Of a stretch of DNA of 64,000 bases, positions 1 through 10,700 are shown piece after piece (the first letter of the stretch is position 1; each line of letters starts with the position of its first letter). Location of the stretch: the NCBI GenBank assembly GCA_942493235.1, contig OW818676.1, positions 3,658,001 through 3,722,000 of the forward strand, in the 5' to 3' direction. Source of the stretch: ENR-C587 sp942493235. GTDB taxonomy: Bacteria; Bacteroidota; Ignavibacteria; Kapaibacteriales; UBA2268. The position numbers and the translations under genes were made by a program. Under the pieces are notes generated by a model. The model saw only the letters and a list, made by a program, of their open reading frames with translations. It did no database searches and was not told the DNA's origin.

Positions 1-99
1 TTTTCATCTTTACATAGAAATAAATATGACAAAAACAAAAAAACAACAAAATAAATACAAAAAATAGTTTTAAATATCATAATAATAAAATATTTTTCG

Positions 100-107
100 T
101 ATATTTG
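100..107 (+). promoter_or_regulatory. Bacteroidota-type -7 promoter element (TATATTTG)
   Basis: TATATTTG matches the TAnnTTTG -7 box of Bacteroidota sigma-70-like promoters. It lies about 90 bp before the start of the S1-domain gene in a very AT-rich stretch. I see no clear TTTG -33 box at the right distance, so the call rests on the -7 motif and position only. Confidence 0.4.
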
Positions 108-198
108 CATTTCGTATTTAATTGCATCAAGTAATAGTAAAAAGAATTGATGCACGGCGTTAAGTTTGTTGTTTTTATTTTTAAAAAAGGTGTGCTTT

Positions 199-1662
199 AT
201 GAATAGTGAAAATATTAATGTATCTGCAGAACAAGAAGAAGTTAACTCACCAACTGCTGATATTAATCCCTCCCCAGTTGAAAATGCAGAGATTGTAAAT
301 CCGGAACTAATCGTTGAACCGGTTCAAGTTGAAAATACCGGCACACCGGAAGTCGTTGATTCCCCTGTCGAATCAGCTCCTGTTGCAGAAGTTCCAGTAG
401 TTGAAGCTCCTGTTGCCGAAGTTGCTAAACCAGTAGAACCGGCTTCAATTAAAGACGAAGCAAAACAAAAAGAAATTCATGAGAAAAAAGAAGTTCTTGA
501 TGCTGTATTTAATGAGTTAAAACAGATTAAAGAGCAAAACGGAGTTATAGAGGTTGAAGTTACTTCAAGAATCAAAGGTGGTTTAAGAGTAGTTTACAAA
601 AACTTACAATTATTCTTACCTGCTTCACACTTCACAATTAAAAGGACTCCGACTGAAGAAGAATTACAAGATTCAATCGGAAATAAATTCAAAGTCAATA
701 TCCACGAAGTTCAAGAGTTAGAAGAAGGCAGAAGAGCTGTAATAGTAACTCGTAAAAGCCTATTGGTAACTGAATTCTGGAATAATATTGAAGTTGGTCA
801 AATAGTCAAAGGTAAAATCACTTCAATCGCTTCTTTTGGTGTATTTGTTGACATAGGCGGTGTAGAAGGTTTGATTCACGTGTCAAGATTATCTCAGATT
901 CACGTTGACGACCCTGCGAAACTTTACAAAAAAGGCGAATTAATTGAAGCTAAAATTGTTGATATCAACAAAGAAACAAATAAAGTAGCTTTAAGCCGTA
1001 AAGAATTAGAGCCATCACCATGGGCAGGTGTCGAAGAAGAATTCACAGTAGGTTCAGTTAGAAAAGGTATAGTTCGCCGTATTACTGACTTCGGTGTTTA
1101 TATTGAATTAAAGCCCGGTATTGACGGACTATTACGTACTCCGGAAATTTCTTGGACTAAGAGAATTAAACACCCGAGTGAAGTATTTTCTGCCGGACAA
1201 GAAATTGATGTTGCTGTCTTAGCAGTAAATACTGAAAAACAAACTGTATCACTTAGCTATAAGCAAACAATTACTAATCCATGGCACGAGCTTGCTACTA
1301 AATACCCTATCGGTACAGAAGTTATCGGTACTATCGCTCAAGTAATGCCGCAGGGCGTAATTATTTCAATAGCTGACGAGGTTGATGGATTTATGCCAAA
1401 GAGCAAAATCAAAGCCGCTGTCAGAGGTAAAAAGATTCCTTACGAAGCTGGCGAAACTATCCAAGTGAAAGTTTCTGATATTGTTCCAGCTCAAGAATCA
1501 TTAATCTTTGAACCGATTGCAGACGAAAATGCAGCAACTACTCCATCTAGAAAGAATTTCTCTAATGAAAATCCAAAAGATAAAGATGCCGGTGCAATTT
1601 CATTCTTCGATATGCTTTCTGAAAATGCAAAAGCTGATTTATTTAATACTATGAATAAATAA
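199..1662 (+). CDS. rpsA: S1-domain RNA-binding protein (30S ribosomal protein S1-like)
   Basis: Protein of about 487 aa with a low-complexity, Pro/Val/Glu-rich N-terminal tail (about residues 10-85) followed by four S1/OB-fold repeats. Repeats 2 and 3 are clearest: each has a G-x-V-x-x-I-x-x-F-G-V-(F/Y)-V core (IASFGVFVDIGGVEGL and ITDFGVYIELKPGIDGL). S1 proteins bind mRNA and help the 30S subunit start translation, which matters most where Shine-Dalgarno sequences are weak, as in this phylum. The chosen ATG has AAAGG 8 nt upstream; an in-frame TTG 33 nt earlier is less likely. Four repeats instead of the six of E. coli S1, plus the acidic tail, fit the short S1 form found outside Proteobacteria. 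A hairpin terminator follows, so it is probably transcribed alone. Confidence 0.85.
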   Translation: MNSENINVSAEQEEVNSPTADINPSPVENAEIVNPELIVEPVQVENTGTPEVVDSPVESAPVAEVPVVEAPVAEVAKPVEPASIKDEAKQKEIHEKKEVLDAVFNELKQIKEQNGVIEVEVTSRIKGGLRVVYKNLQLFLPASHFTIKRTPTEEELQDSIGNKFKVNIHEVQELEEGRRAVIVTRKSLLVTEFWNNIEVGQIVKGKITSIASFGVFVDIGGVEGLIHVSRLSQIHVDDPAKLYKKGELIEAKIVDINKETNKVALSRKELEPSPWAGVEEEFTVGSVRKGIVRRITDFGVYIELKPGIDGLLRTPEISWTKRIKHPSEVFSAGQEIDVAVLAVNTEKQTVSLSYKQTITNPWHELATKYPIGTEVIGTIAQVMPQGVIISIADEVDGFMPKSKIKAAVRGKKIPYEAGETIQVKVSDIVPAQESLIFEPIADENAATTPSRKNFSNENPKDKDAGAISFFDMLSENAKADLFNTMNK

Positions 1663-1680
1663 TATTAATATGATTTTATA

Positions 1681-1715
1681 AAACTCCTTTCCTACTCGGT
1701 TAGGAGTTTTTTTTT
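1681..1715 (+). terminator. Rho-independent terminator of the S1-domain gene
   Basis: AAACTCCT and AGGAGTTT form an 8-bp stem around a 13-nt loop, followed by a run of T. It begins 18 bp after the stop codon. Confidence 0.85.
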
Positions 1716-1750
1716 AAAATTTAATACTATACTTTTTTTTATTTAGTATT

Positions 1751-1983
1751 ATAAGTCTGTTGCAAAACTATATGATTTTCAATTTCCTTTTGTTCAAGAG
1801 CCTGACTAAAAGTTGTCATTCTGAACGAAGTGAAGAATCCAGATAAAGCTAACTTGTTGATAATTATGGATTCTTCGTTACACTCAGAATGACGTTTTGA
1901 CAACCTCTTAATTAGCATTTAGAAGTTTGAAAGCTTTGAAAAATTAACAGTAAATAAATAATTTGGACTTTTGCAATAGCCTT
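1751..1983. repeat. Composite repeat, GTCTGTTGCAAAAC type, with a nested ~79-bp palindrome
   Basis: The left end reads GTCTGTTGCAAAACTAT and the right end AATTTGGACTTTTGCAATAG. The same ends occur at 27231-27371 and, inverted, at 7389-7530. In those copies the middle holds a short CCCT-type inverted repeat; here the middle is replaced by the GTCATTCTGA palindrome at 1815-1893. The element fills most of the gap between the S1 gene and the kinase gene. In the remainder (about 1984-2231) I see no gene. Confidence 0.7.
1815..1893. repeat. ~79-bp imperfect palindrome, copy 1 of 8
   Basis: GTCATTCTGAACGAAGTGAA at the left is answered by TTCTTCGTTACACTCAGAATGAC at the right, around a TCCAGATAAAGCTAA centre. 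It would fold into a long hairpin. The other copies are near 19949, 30053, 31799, 34305, 56386, 62323 and 63165. Confidence 0.85.
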
Positions 1984-2231
1984 ATTATTATAGTTGCTGG
2001 GCACTAGTTTATGGTTTATGTTCATCTACTAATGCCAACATACTTAATGTGCCTATTTCCCCAACTCTAAACCATTGGGCTAAATAGTGTTGAATTAATA
2101 TTTGCTGGCTCTGCAACAGGCTAATATTTCAATCATGAACTATCCTTATTCCAATATTAGTAAAAAATAATTTTAAAAGATAACAGTTTTGCTTACTTTG
2201 CAGATATACTTAAAAATAAATATGGCTAATT

Positions 2232-4556
2232 ATGCAAAAAGAAATTAAAGATAGTATAATATTAATTATAGAAGACAATCAAACTCAGCAGAATATAATG
2301 CAGGTTTTTTTGAAAAACTATGGCTTTAATTTTATATCTGCATTTAACGGGGTTGAAGCATTTAAAATATTAGACAGCATTCTGCCTGATTTGATTCTCT
2401 TAGATATAATGCTACCGGGTATGGACGGGTTTGAAATTTGTACAAAGCTTAAAGAAAACAATCGAACAAAAGATATTCCGGTTATTTTTATTACAGCTTT
2501 AAGAAACGAAAACGATATTATTAAAGGATTAAAATTAGGCGGGTCTGACTATTTAGGTAAACCGTTTAATCAAGAGGAATTAGTCGCCAGAGTGCGGACA
2601 CATCTGAATTTAAAGCTATATAGAGACCAAATTATTGAAAAGAATTTTAAGCTTGAAGAAGAAATCCTTAAACAAGAAAAATACAAAAAAGCACTTAGGC
2701 TATCTGACGAGAAATTCAAAAAAGCATTTCATCTTAATCCAAACCCATCGGTTCTTGCTAATTATACTGACCAAAAATACATTGAAGTTAATAATGCTTT
2801 TTTAGCATTTACCGGATATAGCAAAGAAGAAATTATCGGCAAAGCATCAGATGAATTTTTTCTTTTTAATGACTTAGAACAGCGTAAAATTGTTTTTGAA
2901 ATCTTTGATAAAGCCGGTGCTATTCATAATTACGAATTAAAAATAAGATCAAAATCTTCAAATATTTATGATGTGCTTCTATCTATGGAGCAAATAGTAA
3001 TTAATGATGAATTATGCTATATTTCAATAATAACCGATATTTCGGATATAAAGCATTTAAAAGAAACACTTGATAACCAGACTGAAGTCCTTAAACGAAT
3101 TTCTACATTAAATTCAGATATTGCATTTAAAATTTATATGCAGCCGGATTATTCAATTAGCACTAAATTGTTATTTGGCTCATTCGATAAATTAACCGGT
3201 TATACGCCCGATGAGCTTTCCGAATATGGTTCATATCAAGAAGTATTGAAAGCAAAATCTGATTTCGACTTAATGAAACTCTTCGATAAACTAAAATCAA
3301 ATACTTACATTGAAGAGATATTCTCATTTTTGCACAAAGATGGCTCGAAAATTTGGATTAAGCTGTGCTTAGAAGTGATTGATTATTCCGATGAAAAATT
3401 ATCGGCATTTGCTTTCTGCAAAGATATTACCGAAATTACTAATATTGAAAAAGCACTTATTCAAAGCGAAAATAAATATAAACAATTAACTGAAAACACA
3501 AATTGCCTAATCGGAGAAATGAACTCTCAAGGTCAATTCTTATATGCTAATGACGGTTATAAAAAGATACTCGGTTATGAACCTATTGAGTTAATAGGCA
3601 ACTCTTTTTTTGATATTCTTCATTGTCAAGACAAAGGGCAGGTTCAAAGCAAATGTCATGCTTTAATAGAAAACAATTTATCGCAGGAATGCACTGCTCG
3701 AATAATGACCAAATCAGGCGATTTCCGATGGTTTAGCTGTAGCGGAAATATAATTGTTAATGAAAGCACTACTAAAATAGTATTTGTTTGCGTTGAAGTA
3801 AGTGCACGTATTCAATTAGAAGATGAATTAAAGCAAAAATTAGTTAAATTAAAAGAATTAAACAATACCAAAGATAAGTTTTTCTCAATAATTGCTCATG
3901 ACTTAAAAGGACCTGTATCTTCATTTAATTCGGTACTATCTAATCTTCAGAATTACTATAAAGACTTGTCAAAAGAAGAGCTCGAAGTATATATTAATTC
4001 ATTAAATACATCGACAACTCATCTTTTCAGTCTTCTCGAAGATTTATTAGACTGGTCAAGAACTCAGACCGGGAATTTCCCTTTCCACCCTGAAAGATTT
4101 CCAATCAAATATGTAATTGATAATATAATCAGCCTTAATGATTTAAGTGCTTCAAGTAAAGATTTGACCATTGTCAATGATGTAGAAGATGACTGCATTG
4201 TATTTGCAGATGTTAAAATGGTATCTACTATAATTCGCAACTTAATATCTAATGCTGTAAAGTTTTCAAACACAAACGGAATAATTACTATCAGCTCCGA
4301 AATTATAATTGACAATGATAAAGAATATGCTTCAATCTCGGTTATTGATAATGGTATTGGAATTAGTGAAGAATGTATAGCAAAACTATTTATTATCGAT
4401 AAATGTTACACTAGCGACGGTACTTTTAATGAAAAGGGTACAGGGCTTGGTCTTTTGCTCTGCAAAGAATTTGCAGAACATAACGGAGGTAAGATTTTTG
4501 TAAAATCCGAAATAGGTTCCGGAACTACATTTACATTTACATTGCCTTTAGAGTAA
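2232..4556 (+). CDS. Soluble sensor histidine kinase with N-terminal receiver and three PAS domains
   Basis: Of 774 aa: a response-regulator receiver at about 10-125 (acidic E14/D15, phospho-acceptor D58 in LLDIMLPGMDG, K110 in LGKPF), then three PAS/PAC units (about 155-275, 295-405, 415-530). A HisKA dimerisation domain follows with H556 in IIAHDLKGP, then a HATPase domain with N box (IIRNLISNAVKFS), G1 (DNGIGIS) and G2 (GTGLGL). There are no membrane segments or signal peptide, so it is cytoplasmic and probably senses an intracellular cue or a partner through its PAS domains. The receiver at the N terminus suggests it is a middle step in a relay. No cognate regulator gene is adjacent, so its target is unknown. 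Confidence 0.9.
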   Translation: MQKEIKDSIILIIEDNQTQQNIMQVFLKNYGFNFISAFNGVEAFKILDSILPDLILLDIMLPGMDGFEICTKLKENNRTKDIPVIFITALRNENDIIKGLKLGGSDYLGKPFNQEELVARVRTHLNLKLYRDQIIEKNFKLEEEILKQEKYKKALRLSDEKFKKAFHLNPNPSVLANYTDQKYIEVNNAFLAFTGYSKEEIIGKASDEFFLFNDLEQRKIVFEIFDKAGAIHNYELKIRSKSSNIYDVLLSMEQIVINDELCYISIITDISDIKHLKETLDNQTEVLKRISTLNSDIAFKIYMQPDYSISTKLLFGSFDKLTGYTPDELSEYGSYQEVLKAKSDFDLMKLFDKLKSNTYIEEIFSFLHKDGSKIWIKLCLEVIDYSDEKLSAFAFCKDITEITNIEKALIQSENKYKQLTENTNCLIGEMNSQGQFLYANDGYKKILGYEPIELIGNSFFDILHCQDKGQVQSKCHALIENNLSQECTARIMTKSGDFRWFSCSGNIIVNESTTKIVFVCVEVSARIQLEDELKQKLVKLKELNNTKDKFFSIIAHDLKGPVSSFNSVLSNLQNYYKDLSKEELEVYINSLNTSTTHLFSLLEDLLDWSRTQTGNFPFHPERFPIKYVIDNIISLNDLSASSKDLTIVNDVEDDCIVFADVKMVSTIIRNLISNAVKFSNTNGIITISSEIIIDNDKEYASISVIDNGIGISEECIAKLFIIDKCYTSDGTFNEKGTGLGLLLCKEFAEHNGGKIFVKSEIGSGTTFTFTLPLE

Positions 4557-4844
4557 TTTTAATACAACACTATCCATTTTTTTATAGAATATAAACACTT
4601 GTCATAGAACCTATTTTTTGGGTATTGATTATAATTAATGAGCTCTCGACTGCCCCACTCATGAAAATGAGTGTGTGCAAAAATAATTTGTTACCGATGA
4701 TCAACAGCTATGCAGTTGGAAGAAATATTAAATTTTATCATTATTTATACAAAATCGCTGAGTGACTTGTTTCACTACAATATTTTTTTTATTGGATTAA
4801 GAAACTTATTTTTTATTTGTTAATATTATTTTTTGGAGTTACGA
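4557..4844. other. Intergenic region with a degenerate ACCGATG-hairpin repeat
   Basis: No coding signal. Around 4692-4722 the motif ACCGATGATCAACAGC and following GCAGTTGGAAGAAATAT is a diverged copy of the hairpin repeat found near 18945, 48390, 48716 and 48781. Confidence 0.45.
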
Positions 4845-7352
4845 ATGAAAAAGTATTTTTATACAATATCATTAGTGATGATATTATTATTTACCAATAT
4901 CTCCGTTTCACAAGTTCCGGAGACAATCAACTACCAAGGGCATTTATCAAATAGTGCCGGCACAGCAGTTACTGATGCAGATTACCAAATAACATTTTCG
5001 TTATATGACAATATTGATTCAGAAGATGCAATCTGGACTGAAATTCAGACTGTAAAAACTAAATCCGGTTTTATCAATGTTTATTTGGGTTCAATCAACC
5101 CATTTTCGGGAACATTAGATTTTGATGTTCCTTATTGGCTTGAAATTAAAATAGGTAGCTCCGGCGAAGCATTACCCAGGGTGCGTCTATCGACAGTACC
5201 CTATAGCTTTACAGCGAAATCGATAGTTACTAACGGTGGCGGAGAGGGTAATGTATTGACGATTAGAGACTCAAAAGCCGTATGGATGCCTTCAGGCTCG
5301 AGCCTATATCTGCCATTTTCAGGTTCGGCAGATACTATCGGTCAAGCAATGAAAATTGTCCAATATGGCAAAGGTAGTGCCGGACAGTTTAGCAGTACTA
5401 TATTTAATAAAACAGCTAATGATATAAAAGACCCTGTGCTAAGTGTGAAAATAATTAATAAAAAAAGAAATGAAAACGACCCGTCAGAGATTCCTACTTT
5501 TATAAATTCGGTTTTTAGTTCCGAAGGTGCTCTCAGCAATGTTACATCCGGTAGAAAAAAGATCAATCAGCTTAATGACAATACTTTAAATGCCGGAGCA
5601 AAAGTAGTAGGTTTTTTCTGTTTAGACAGTGCTTTTGATAAAAACCGTTCTGACGAAATTACCGTTGAAGACCAAGCTTCCGTTTATTCACGAACATTAT
5701 CTGCTGAAGGGCATTCAGGCAAATTTGTTACGGACAATCCTGAGAATCATTCATCTACATTTTTCATTCAAAATCAAGGTTTGGGTAATAGTATATTTAT
5801 TAATTCATTAAATCCTTTCAATCATTTTCCGGCTTTATATACTATGAATAGGTCAAGAGATACAAATACATTTACTATTGTGGCTGAATCCGAAGGTATA
5901 GCAGGGGGGGTAGCTCGATTTATTCAAAAAGACAGCAATGCACAAGGTCTATATCCTGCTTTTAATGTTCAATCTTATGGTAAAATAAATACTGCAACGT
6001 TCCTATCGGAAAATATACATTCATTCTATCCAGTAGTCGGTATAGAAGGAAAGAGTATAGGTAAAATTCTCAATATATATTCCAAAAACTCTTCAAATGA
6101 CAGCGTAGCTATGAATTTAAGGCAATTCGGTAATGGTCCCGGAGCTAGATTTGAAATATTGAAAAAAGAAAATTCAGCGACTACATTAGTTGCTAATAAT
6201 GAAGGGCTTGGAAGAGCGGGACAGTTTTATTGCTCAAATCCCAATAATCAACAAACAGCGTTAGGAGGCATTCATTCCGGACAGGGAGTGGCTGTATCCG
6301 GTTATACTGATTCAAAAAATGCCAATGCAGGACTTTTCTATACCGACCACACCCAAAATGATTTAGCTACTTTAGATGTATATCAGCAAGGTGTCGGCTA
6401 TGCAGGGTGTTTCGATGTATTAAATACTTCTTCTACAATGGCTACCTTAGGCTCTCATTCAAACGGTCCCGGTCCGGCTATTTACGGAAGATCCGATGGT
6501 ACCGGCAGAGTAGCATCTTTTGAACAGAAAAATGCTAACGGTAACAATCCAGCTGTTTACATTTCTTCTGCTAACGATAATGAAGCTTTATTTGTTAAAA
6601 ATAATAGCAGTGGTCCCGCCGCTCAGTTTAGAATAGATGCTTACGGAAATTCAAATACCGTTTTGATAGTAAATAACCAAGTAGGCGGTAAAGGTATGGT
6701 CTGCCAGTCAACTAATCAAACTTCAGATCCTGCTTTAGAAGTAATTAAAGACGGTGCAAATAATACTGCTTTGCTCTGCCGCGGAACATTAGAAGTAATC
6801 GGAAATGTTACAAAGCAAGGTGGCTCATTTAAAATTGACCATCCGCTTGACCCGGAAAACAAATATCTATACCATTCATTTGTGGAATCACCGGACATGA
6901 TGAATATCTATAACGGTAATATTATTTTAGATGATAACGGTGAAGCAATAGTAACATTACCTGATTGGTTCCAAGCTCTGAATATGGAATTCCGTTATCA
7001 ATTAACATGCATTGGAGGCTTTGCTCAAGTATATATAGAAGAAGAAGTTAATGATAATCATTTTAAAATAGCCGGCGGTAAAAAAGGATTAAAAGTATCA
7101 TGGCAAGTTACCGGTATTCGCCATGATAAATATGCTGAAAAATATAGAATCTCGGTAGAAGAAAATAAACCAAATACTGAAAAGGGAACTTATTTAGCTC
7201 CTGAAGCATTTGGGAAATCCTATAATACAATGAAACAGAATAAGACTCAAGGTTCAGGAACTAAGTCACAAAATGACTTAAATTTACCGTTTAATAATTC
7301 TGAAAAAGCAATTCGGAATATTAAGCAAAACGAAGAATGCCCTAAGAAATAA
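4845..7352 (+). CDS. Large secreted protein with repetitive Gly/Asn-rich body
   Basis: Protein of about 835 aa. The ATG is preceded by GGAG (4835-4838). A signal peptide (about residues 1-22, MKKYFYTISLVMILLF...) is followed by a conserved-looking domain starting VPETINYQGHLSNSAG and running to about residue 125. I know this kind of N-terminal domain from large exported proteins of Bacteroidota/Chlorobiota and related groups. The body (about 160-640) consists of loosely repeated units with phrases such as GxGxAGxF and NxxPAVYIxS, resembling beta-structured tail-fibre or adhesin repeats. The C-terminal ~60 residues are charged and disordered, and I see no T9SS sorting domain. Probable role is a surface or envelope structural protein; the specific function is unknown. 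Confidence 0.75.
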   Translation: MKKYFYTISLVMILLFTNISVSQVPETINYQGHLSNSAGTAVTDADYQITFSLYDNIDSEDAIWTEIQTVKTKSGFINVYLGSINPFSGTLDFDVPYWLEIKIGSSGEALPRVRLSTVPYSFTAKSIVTNGGGEGNVLTIRDSKAVWMPSGSSLYLPFSGSADTIGQAMKIVQYGKGSAGQFSSTIFNKTANDIKDPVLSVKIINKKRNENDPSEIPTFINSVFSSEGALSNVTSGRKKINQLNDNTLNAGAKVVGFFCLDSAFDKNRSDEITVEDQASVYSRTLSAEGHSGKFVTDNPENHSSTFFIQNQGLGNSIFINSLNPFNHFPALYTMNRSRDTNTFTIVAESEGIAGGVARFIQKDSNAQGLYPAFNVQSYGKINTATFLSENIHSFYPVVGIEGKSIGKILNIYSKNSSNDSVAMNLRQFGNGPGARFEILKKENSATTLVANNEGLGRAGQFYCSNPNNQQTALGGIHSGQGVAVSGYTDSKNANAGLFYTDHTQNDLATLDVYQQGVGYAGCFDVLNTSSTMATLGSHSNGPGPAIYGRSDGTGRVASFEQKNANGNNPAVYISSANDNEALFVKNNSSGPAAQFRIDAYGNSNTVLIVNNQVGGKGMVCQSTNQTSDPALEVIKDGANNTALLCRGTLEVIGNVTKQGGSFKIDHPLDPENKYLYHSFVESPDMMNIYNGNIILDDNGEAIVTLPDWFQALNMEFRYQLTCIGGFAQVYIEEEVNDNHFKIAGGKKGLKVSWQVTGIRHDKYAEKYRISVEENKPNTEKGTYLAPEAFGKSYNTMKQNKTQGSGTKSQNDLNLPFNNSEKAIRNIKQNEECPKK

Positions 7353-7388
7353 ATCGCATTGAAACGGAAGTTCAATATTAATATAGTA

Positions 7389-7530
7389 TAAGCCTTTTAC
7401 AAAAGTCCAAAATATATATTTGATGTTAATTCTCCAAAGATTTTCAAACTTCTAAGTGCTTATCAACCCTACGCTTTAGCGTAGGGTTATATAAATAGGA
7501 ATTGAAAACTATATAGTTTTGCAACAGACA
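7389..7530. repeat. Composite repeat, GTCTGTTGCAAAAC type (inverted), with AACCCTACGC hairpin
   Basis: Read on the minus strand it starts GTCTGTTGCAAAACTATATA and ends GGACTTTTGTAAAAGGC, matching 27231-27371 and the outer parts of 1751-1983. At 7465-7488 it holds a near-perfect hairpin, AACCCTACGCT / AGCGTAGGGTT. Confidence 0.75.
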
Positions 7531-7645
7531 TATAATATAAGCTTGTTGCAAAACTTAAATTTAAACATTTTTAAGATAGTACAAGAGGCTATGCAAAAAC
7601 ACTATAATTACTATCGTTTTATAACAATATTAATTACTCAAAGCC

Positions 7646-7677
7646 AATCAACCCCACGCTGAAGCGTGGGGTTGATT
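7646..7677. terminator. Strong hairpin (AATCAACCCCACGC, TGAA loop), probable bidirectional terminator
   Basis: A perfect 14-bp stem, AATCAACCCCACGC / GCGTGGGGTTGATT, closed by a TGAA loop, lies between two convergent genes. Related CCCCACGC hairpins occur at 15133, 15185 and 34428, so it is also a member of a repeat family. No gene is visible in the rest of the 7353-7766 gap. Confidence 0.6.
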
Positions 7678-7766
7678 GAAGTAGTAAGTAACTTTTAGTA
7701 GTTACGGAGCCTCTTTGGGCTGGCAAGTTTTGATTTAAAAATTTTAAAACAGTAAATAATACAAAG

Positions 7767-10700
7767 TTATGAGCAGCCACTGGTAGAACCACAGTCTTCG
7801 CATACGGTGCAGCTACCGCTACGTTTTACTCTAATAGAACCGCAATGCTCGCACTGCTCACCGGTATAGCCGATAGCCTTGGCTTCATTTTTTAATGCGG
7901 TTTTATGACCATTGCCTGCATTCCCATTAATTGAGAGTGGATAATCCTGCTCTTCAACTTCAACCATCAGCGGAGCATAGTCCTCTTTCTTATCTTCGAA
8001 ATTGCCAACAGGACTTATGTTTGTACTGTTATGATGCCCATTATGATGGTCTTCATCAACTGCTTTTACATGAACAAAATCAGAACGATGTAAATAGTCA
8101 TAACCCAGAGAGCGGAACACATAGTCCAGAATAGAAGTAGAGTATTTAATTGCTTCGTGCCCCTGGACAGGTCCGGCAGGGTCAAATCTGGTAAATGTAA
8201 ATGTATCAACCAATTCGCTAAGCGGTACTCCGTACTGCAATGCTTTGGAAACAAGTATTGCAAAGCTGTTTAATAATCCGCGGAATGAAGCACCCTCTTT
8301 ATACATATCAATAAAGATTTCTCCCAAATTACCATCGTCATATTCACCGGTTCTTAAAAATACCTTATGCCCGCCAATATATGCTTCGCGTATATGACCG
8401 GAGCGTTTCTTAGGTAATTTCATTCTACTTGGTGAATATACTAATTTCTCTATAATTTTCTCTTGTACGTCTTTTGCTCCCAGAGTCTCATCTAAAGTGT
8501 TTTCGTCGCCGAGAGTAACGATTTCGTCAAGCCCTTCGACAAGTGATGAATTTAACGGTTGAGACAATTTAGAGCCGTCGCGATATAATGCAATAGCTTT
8601 AAGCATTAATTTCCAAGATTGGACATATACGTCGCCTATCTCGGCAACTTTAGCTTCAGAAGGCATATTGACCGTTTTAGAGATAGCACCGGAGATAAAA
8701 GGTTGAGCCGAAGCCATAATTCTAACGTGAGCCATATATCCGATATATCTCTGCCCATATTTTCCGCATTTGTTTGCAGTATCAAAAACAGGTAAATGTT
8801 CATCTTTAATATGAGGTGCTTTCTCAAGCATCATAGTACCGCATACATAATCATTAGCTTTTTCGATTTCATCTTTTGTAAAACCGATAGCTTCCAATAA
8901 ATTCAAATATGGATTTTCTAACTGTTCATCGCTGATGCCAACCTTCTTTAAAGCATCTTCGCCAAGTGTCCATTTGTTGAATACAAATTTAATATCAAAA
9001 GCAGAAACTAATTGCTTCTCTATGATTTCTATATTTTTATCAGTAAATCCTTTTTCTTTTAATTTTTTCCAATTTATAGTGGGACAGCTTTTGAGTGTGC
9101 CATAGCCCTTACTATAATTTTCAATATCGGAAATTTGTTTATCGGTATATCTAAGCTTAACTAATGCTTTACGAACTGATTGATTCACAATTTTGAAATA
9201 TCCACCACCTGATAATTTTTTAAATTTTACTACTGCAAAGTCCGGCTCTATACCGGTAGTGTCGCAGTCCATAACTAAACCGATTGTACCGGTCGGAGCA
9301 AGTACCGTAACTTGAGCATTTCTATAACCGTGCTTTTCGCCAAGCGATAGAGCTTTATCCCAACAGTCTTTAGAAGCTTTTACCAGATAATCAGGACAGT
9401 ATTTAGGTTCGATTCCCATAGGAGTAATTGTCAAGCCTTCGTATTCTTCTGGCTTCGCATTATATGCGGCTCGTCTATGATTACGAATTACTCGCAGCAT
9501 ATCGTCGGCATTGTCTTTATATTTATCAAAAGTACCGATTTCTTTAGCCATTTCGGCAGATGTAGCATAACTCTCGGCGGTAAGAATGGAAGTAACTGCT
9601 CCGGTATAAGCTAATGCCTCCGGTGAATCGTATGCAATACCGTTAATCATAAGCAATGAGCCGATATTTGCGTATCCGAGACCCAATGTCCTGAAATCAT
9701 AACTCAATTGTGCCATCGGTTTAGAAGGGAACTGAGCCATCAATACGGAAATTTCAAGTACTATTGTCCAAAGTCTGATAGCATGGCGATAATCTTCTAC
9801 TAAAAACTCGCCTTTATTTTCGTCATAGAATTTAACTAAATTGATAGAAGCAAGATTGCAGGCAGTATCATCTAAAAACATATATTCGCTGCATGGATTG
9901 CTTGCATTAATTCTACCCGATTTGGGGCAGGTATGCCATTCATTAATGGTAGAATCGAATTGTAAGCCGGGGTCTGCCGATTTCCAAGCTGCCATATTTA
10001 TTTTATCCCATAAATCACGAGCTCTGACCGTACGGCATTTTTCATTGTTAGTTCTCCATTTCAATTCCCAGTCTTGGTCATTGATTACGGCATGCATAAA
10101 GTCGTTAGTAACTCGCACGGAATTATTTGAATTCTGCCCGCTTACGGTTATATATGCTTCCCCTTCGTAATGAGTATTGAATTCGTCGAAATTAATATTA
10201 GTAAAGCCCTGCTCAACTAACGATAATACTCTATAGATATAATTAGTTAATACTCCGCGGTGAGCAGCTTTTTCGATTAATATTTTTAGTTCGAGATTAG
10301 TATTAATATCTGTACCGTTTTTCATAGCACTATCAACAATTGCCGATAGAAATGTAGAGTTTATTTTAGAACCGGCAACTAAAGCGGCTACTTTTTCTTC
10401 TTCTTTTGATTTCCATTCGATAAATTCTTCGATATCCGGATGGTCAATATTGATAATTACCATTTTCGCGGCTCGGCGAGTAGTTCCTCCTGATTTAATT
10501 GCTCCGGCTGCACGGTCGAATATTTTCAAAAAGCTCATCAAGCCGGACGAATAACCACCACCTGATAAATGCTCGCCAGAACCTCTAAGGTTAGAGAAAT
10601 TTGAACCGGTACCGCTGCCATACTTAAAAATCCTGGCTTCACGCAGAGCTAAGTCAAATATACCGCCCTCGTTGATTAAATCATCGCTAACCGATTGAAT

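Noticed and set aside
2232..4556. PorY, the kinase partner of PorX
   Set aside because: PorY is a membrane kinase; this protein has no membrane segment and an N-terminal receiver plus three PAS domains, and is 16 kb away.
7931..8263. Small open frames overlapping nrdJ
   Set aside because: They lie within the strongly conserved nrdJ coding sequence in other frames.
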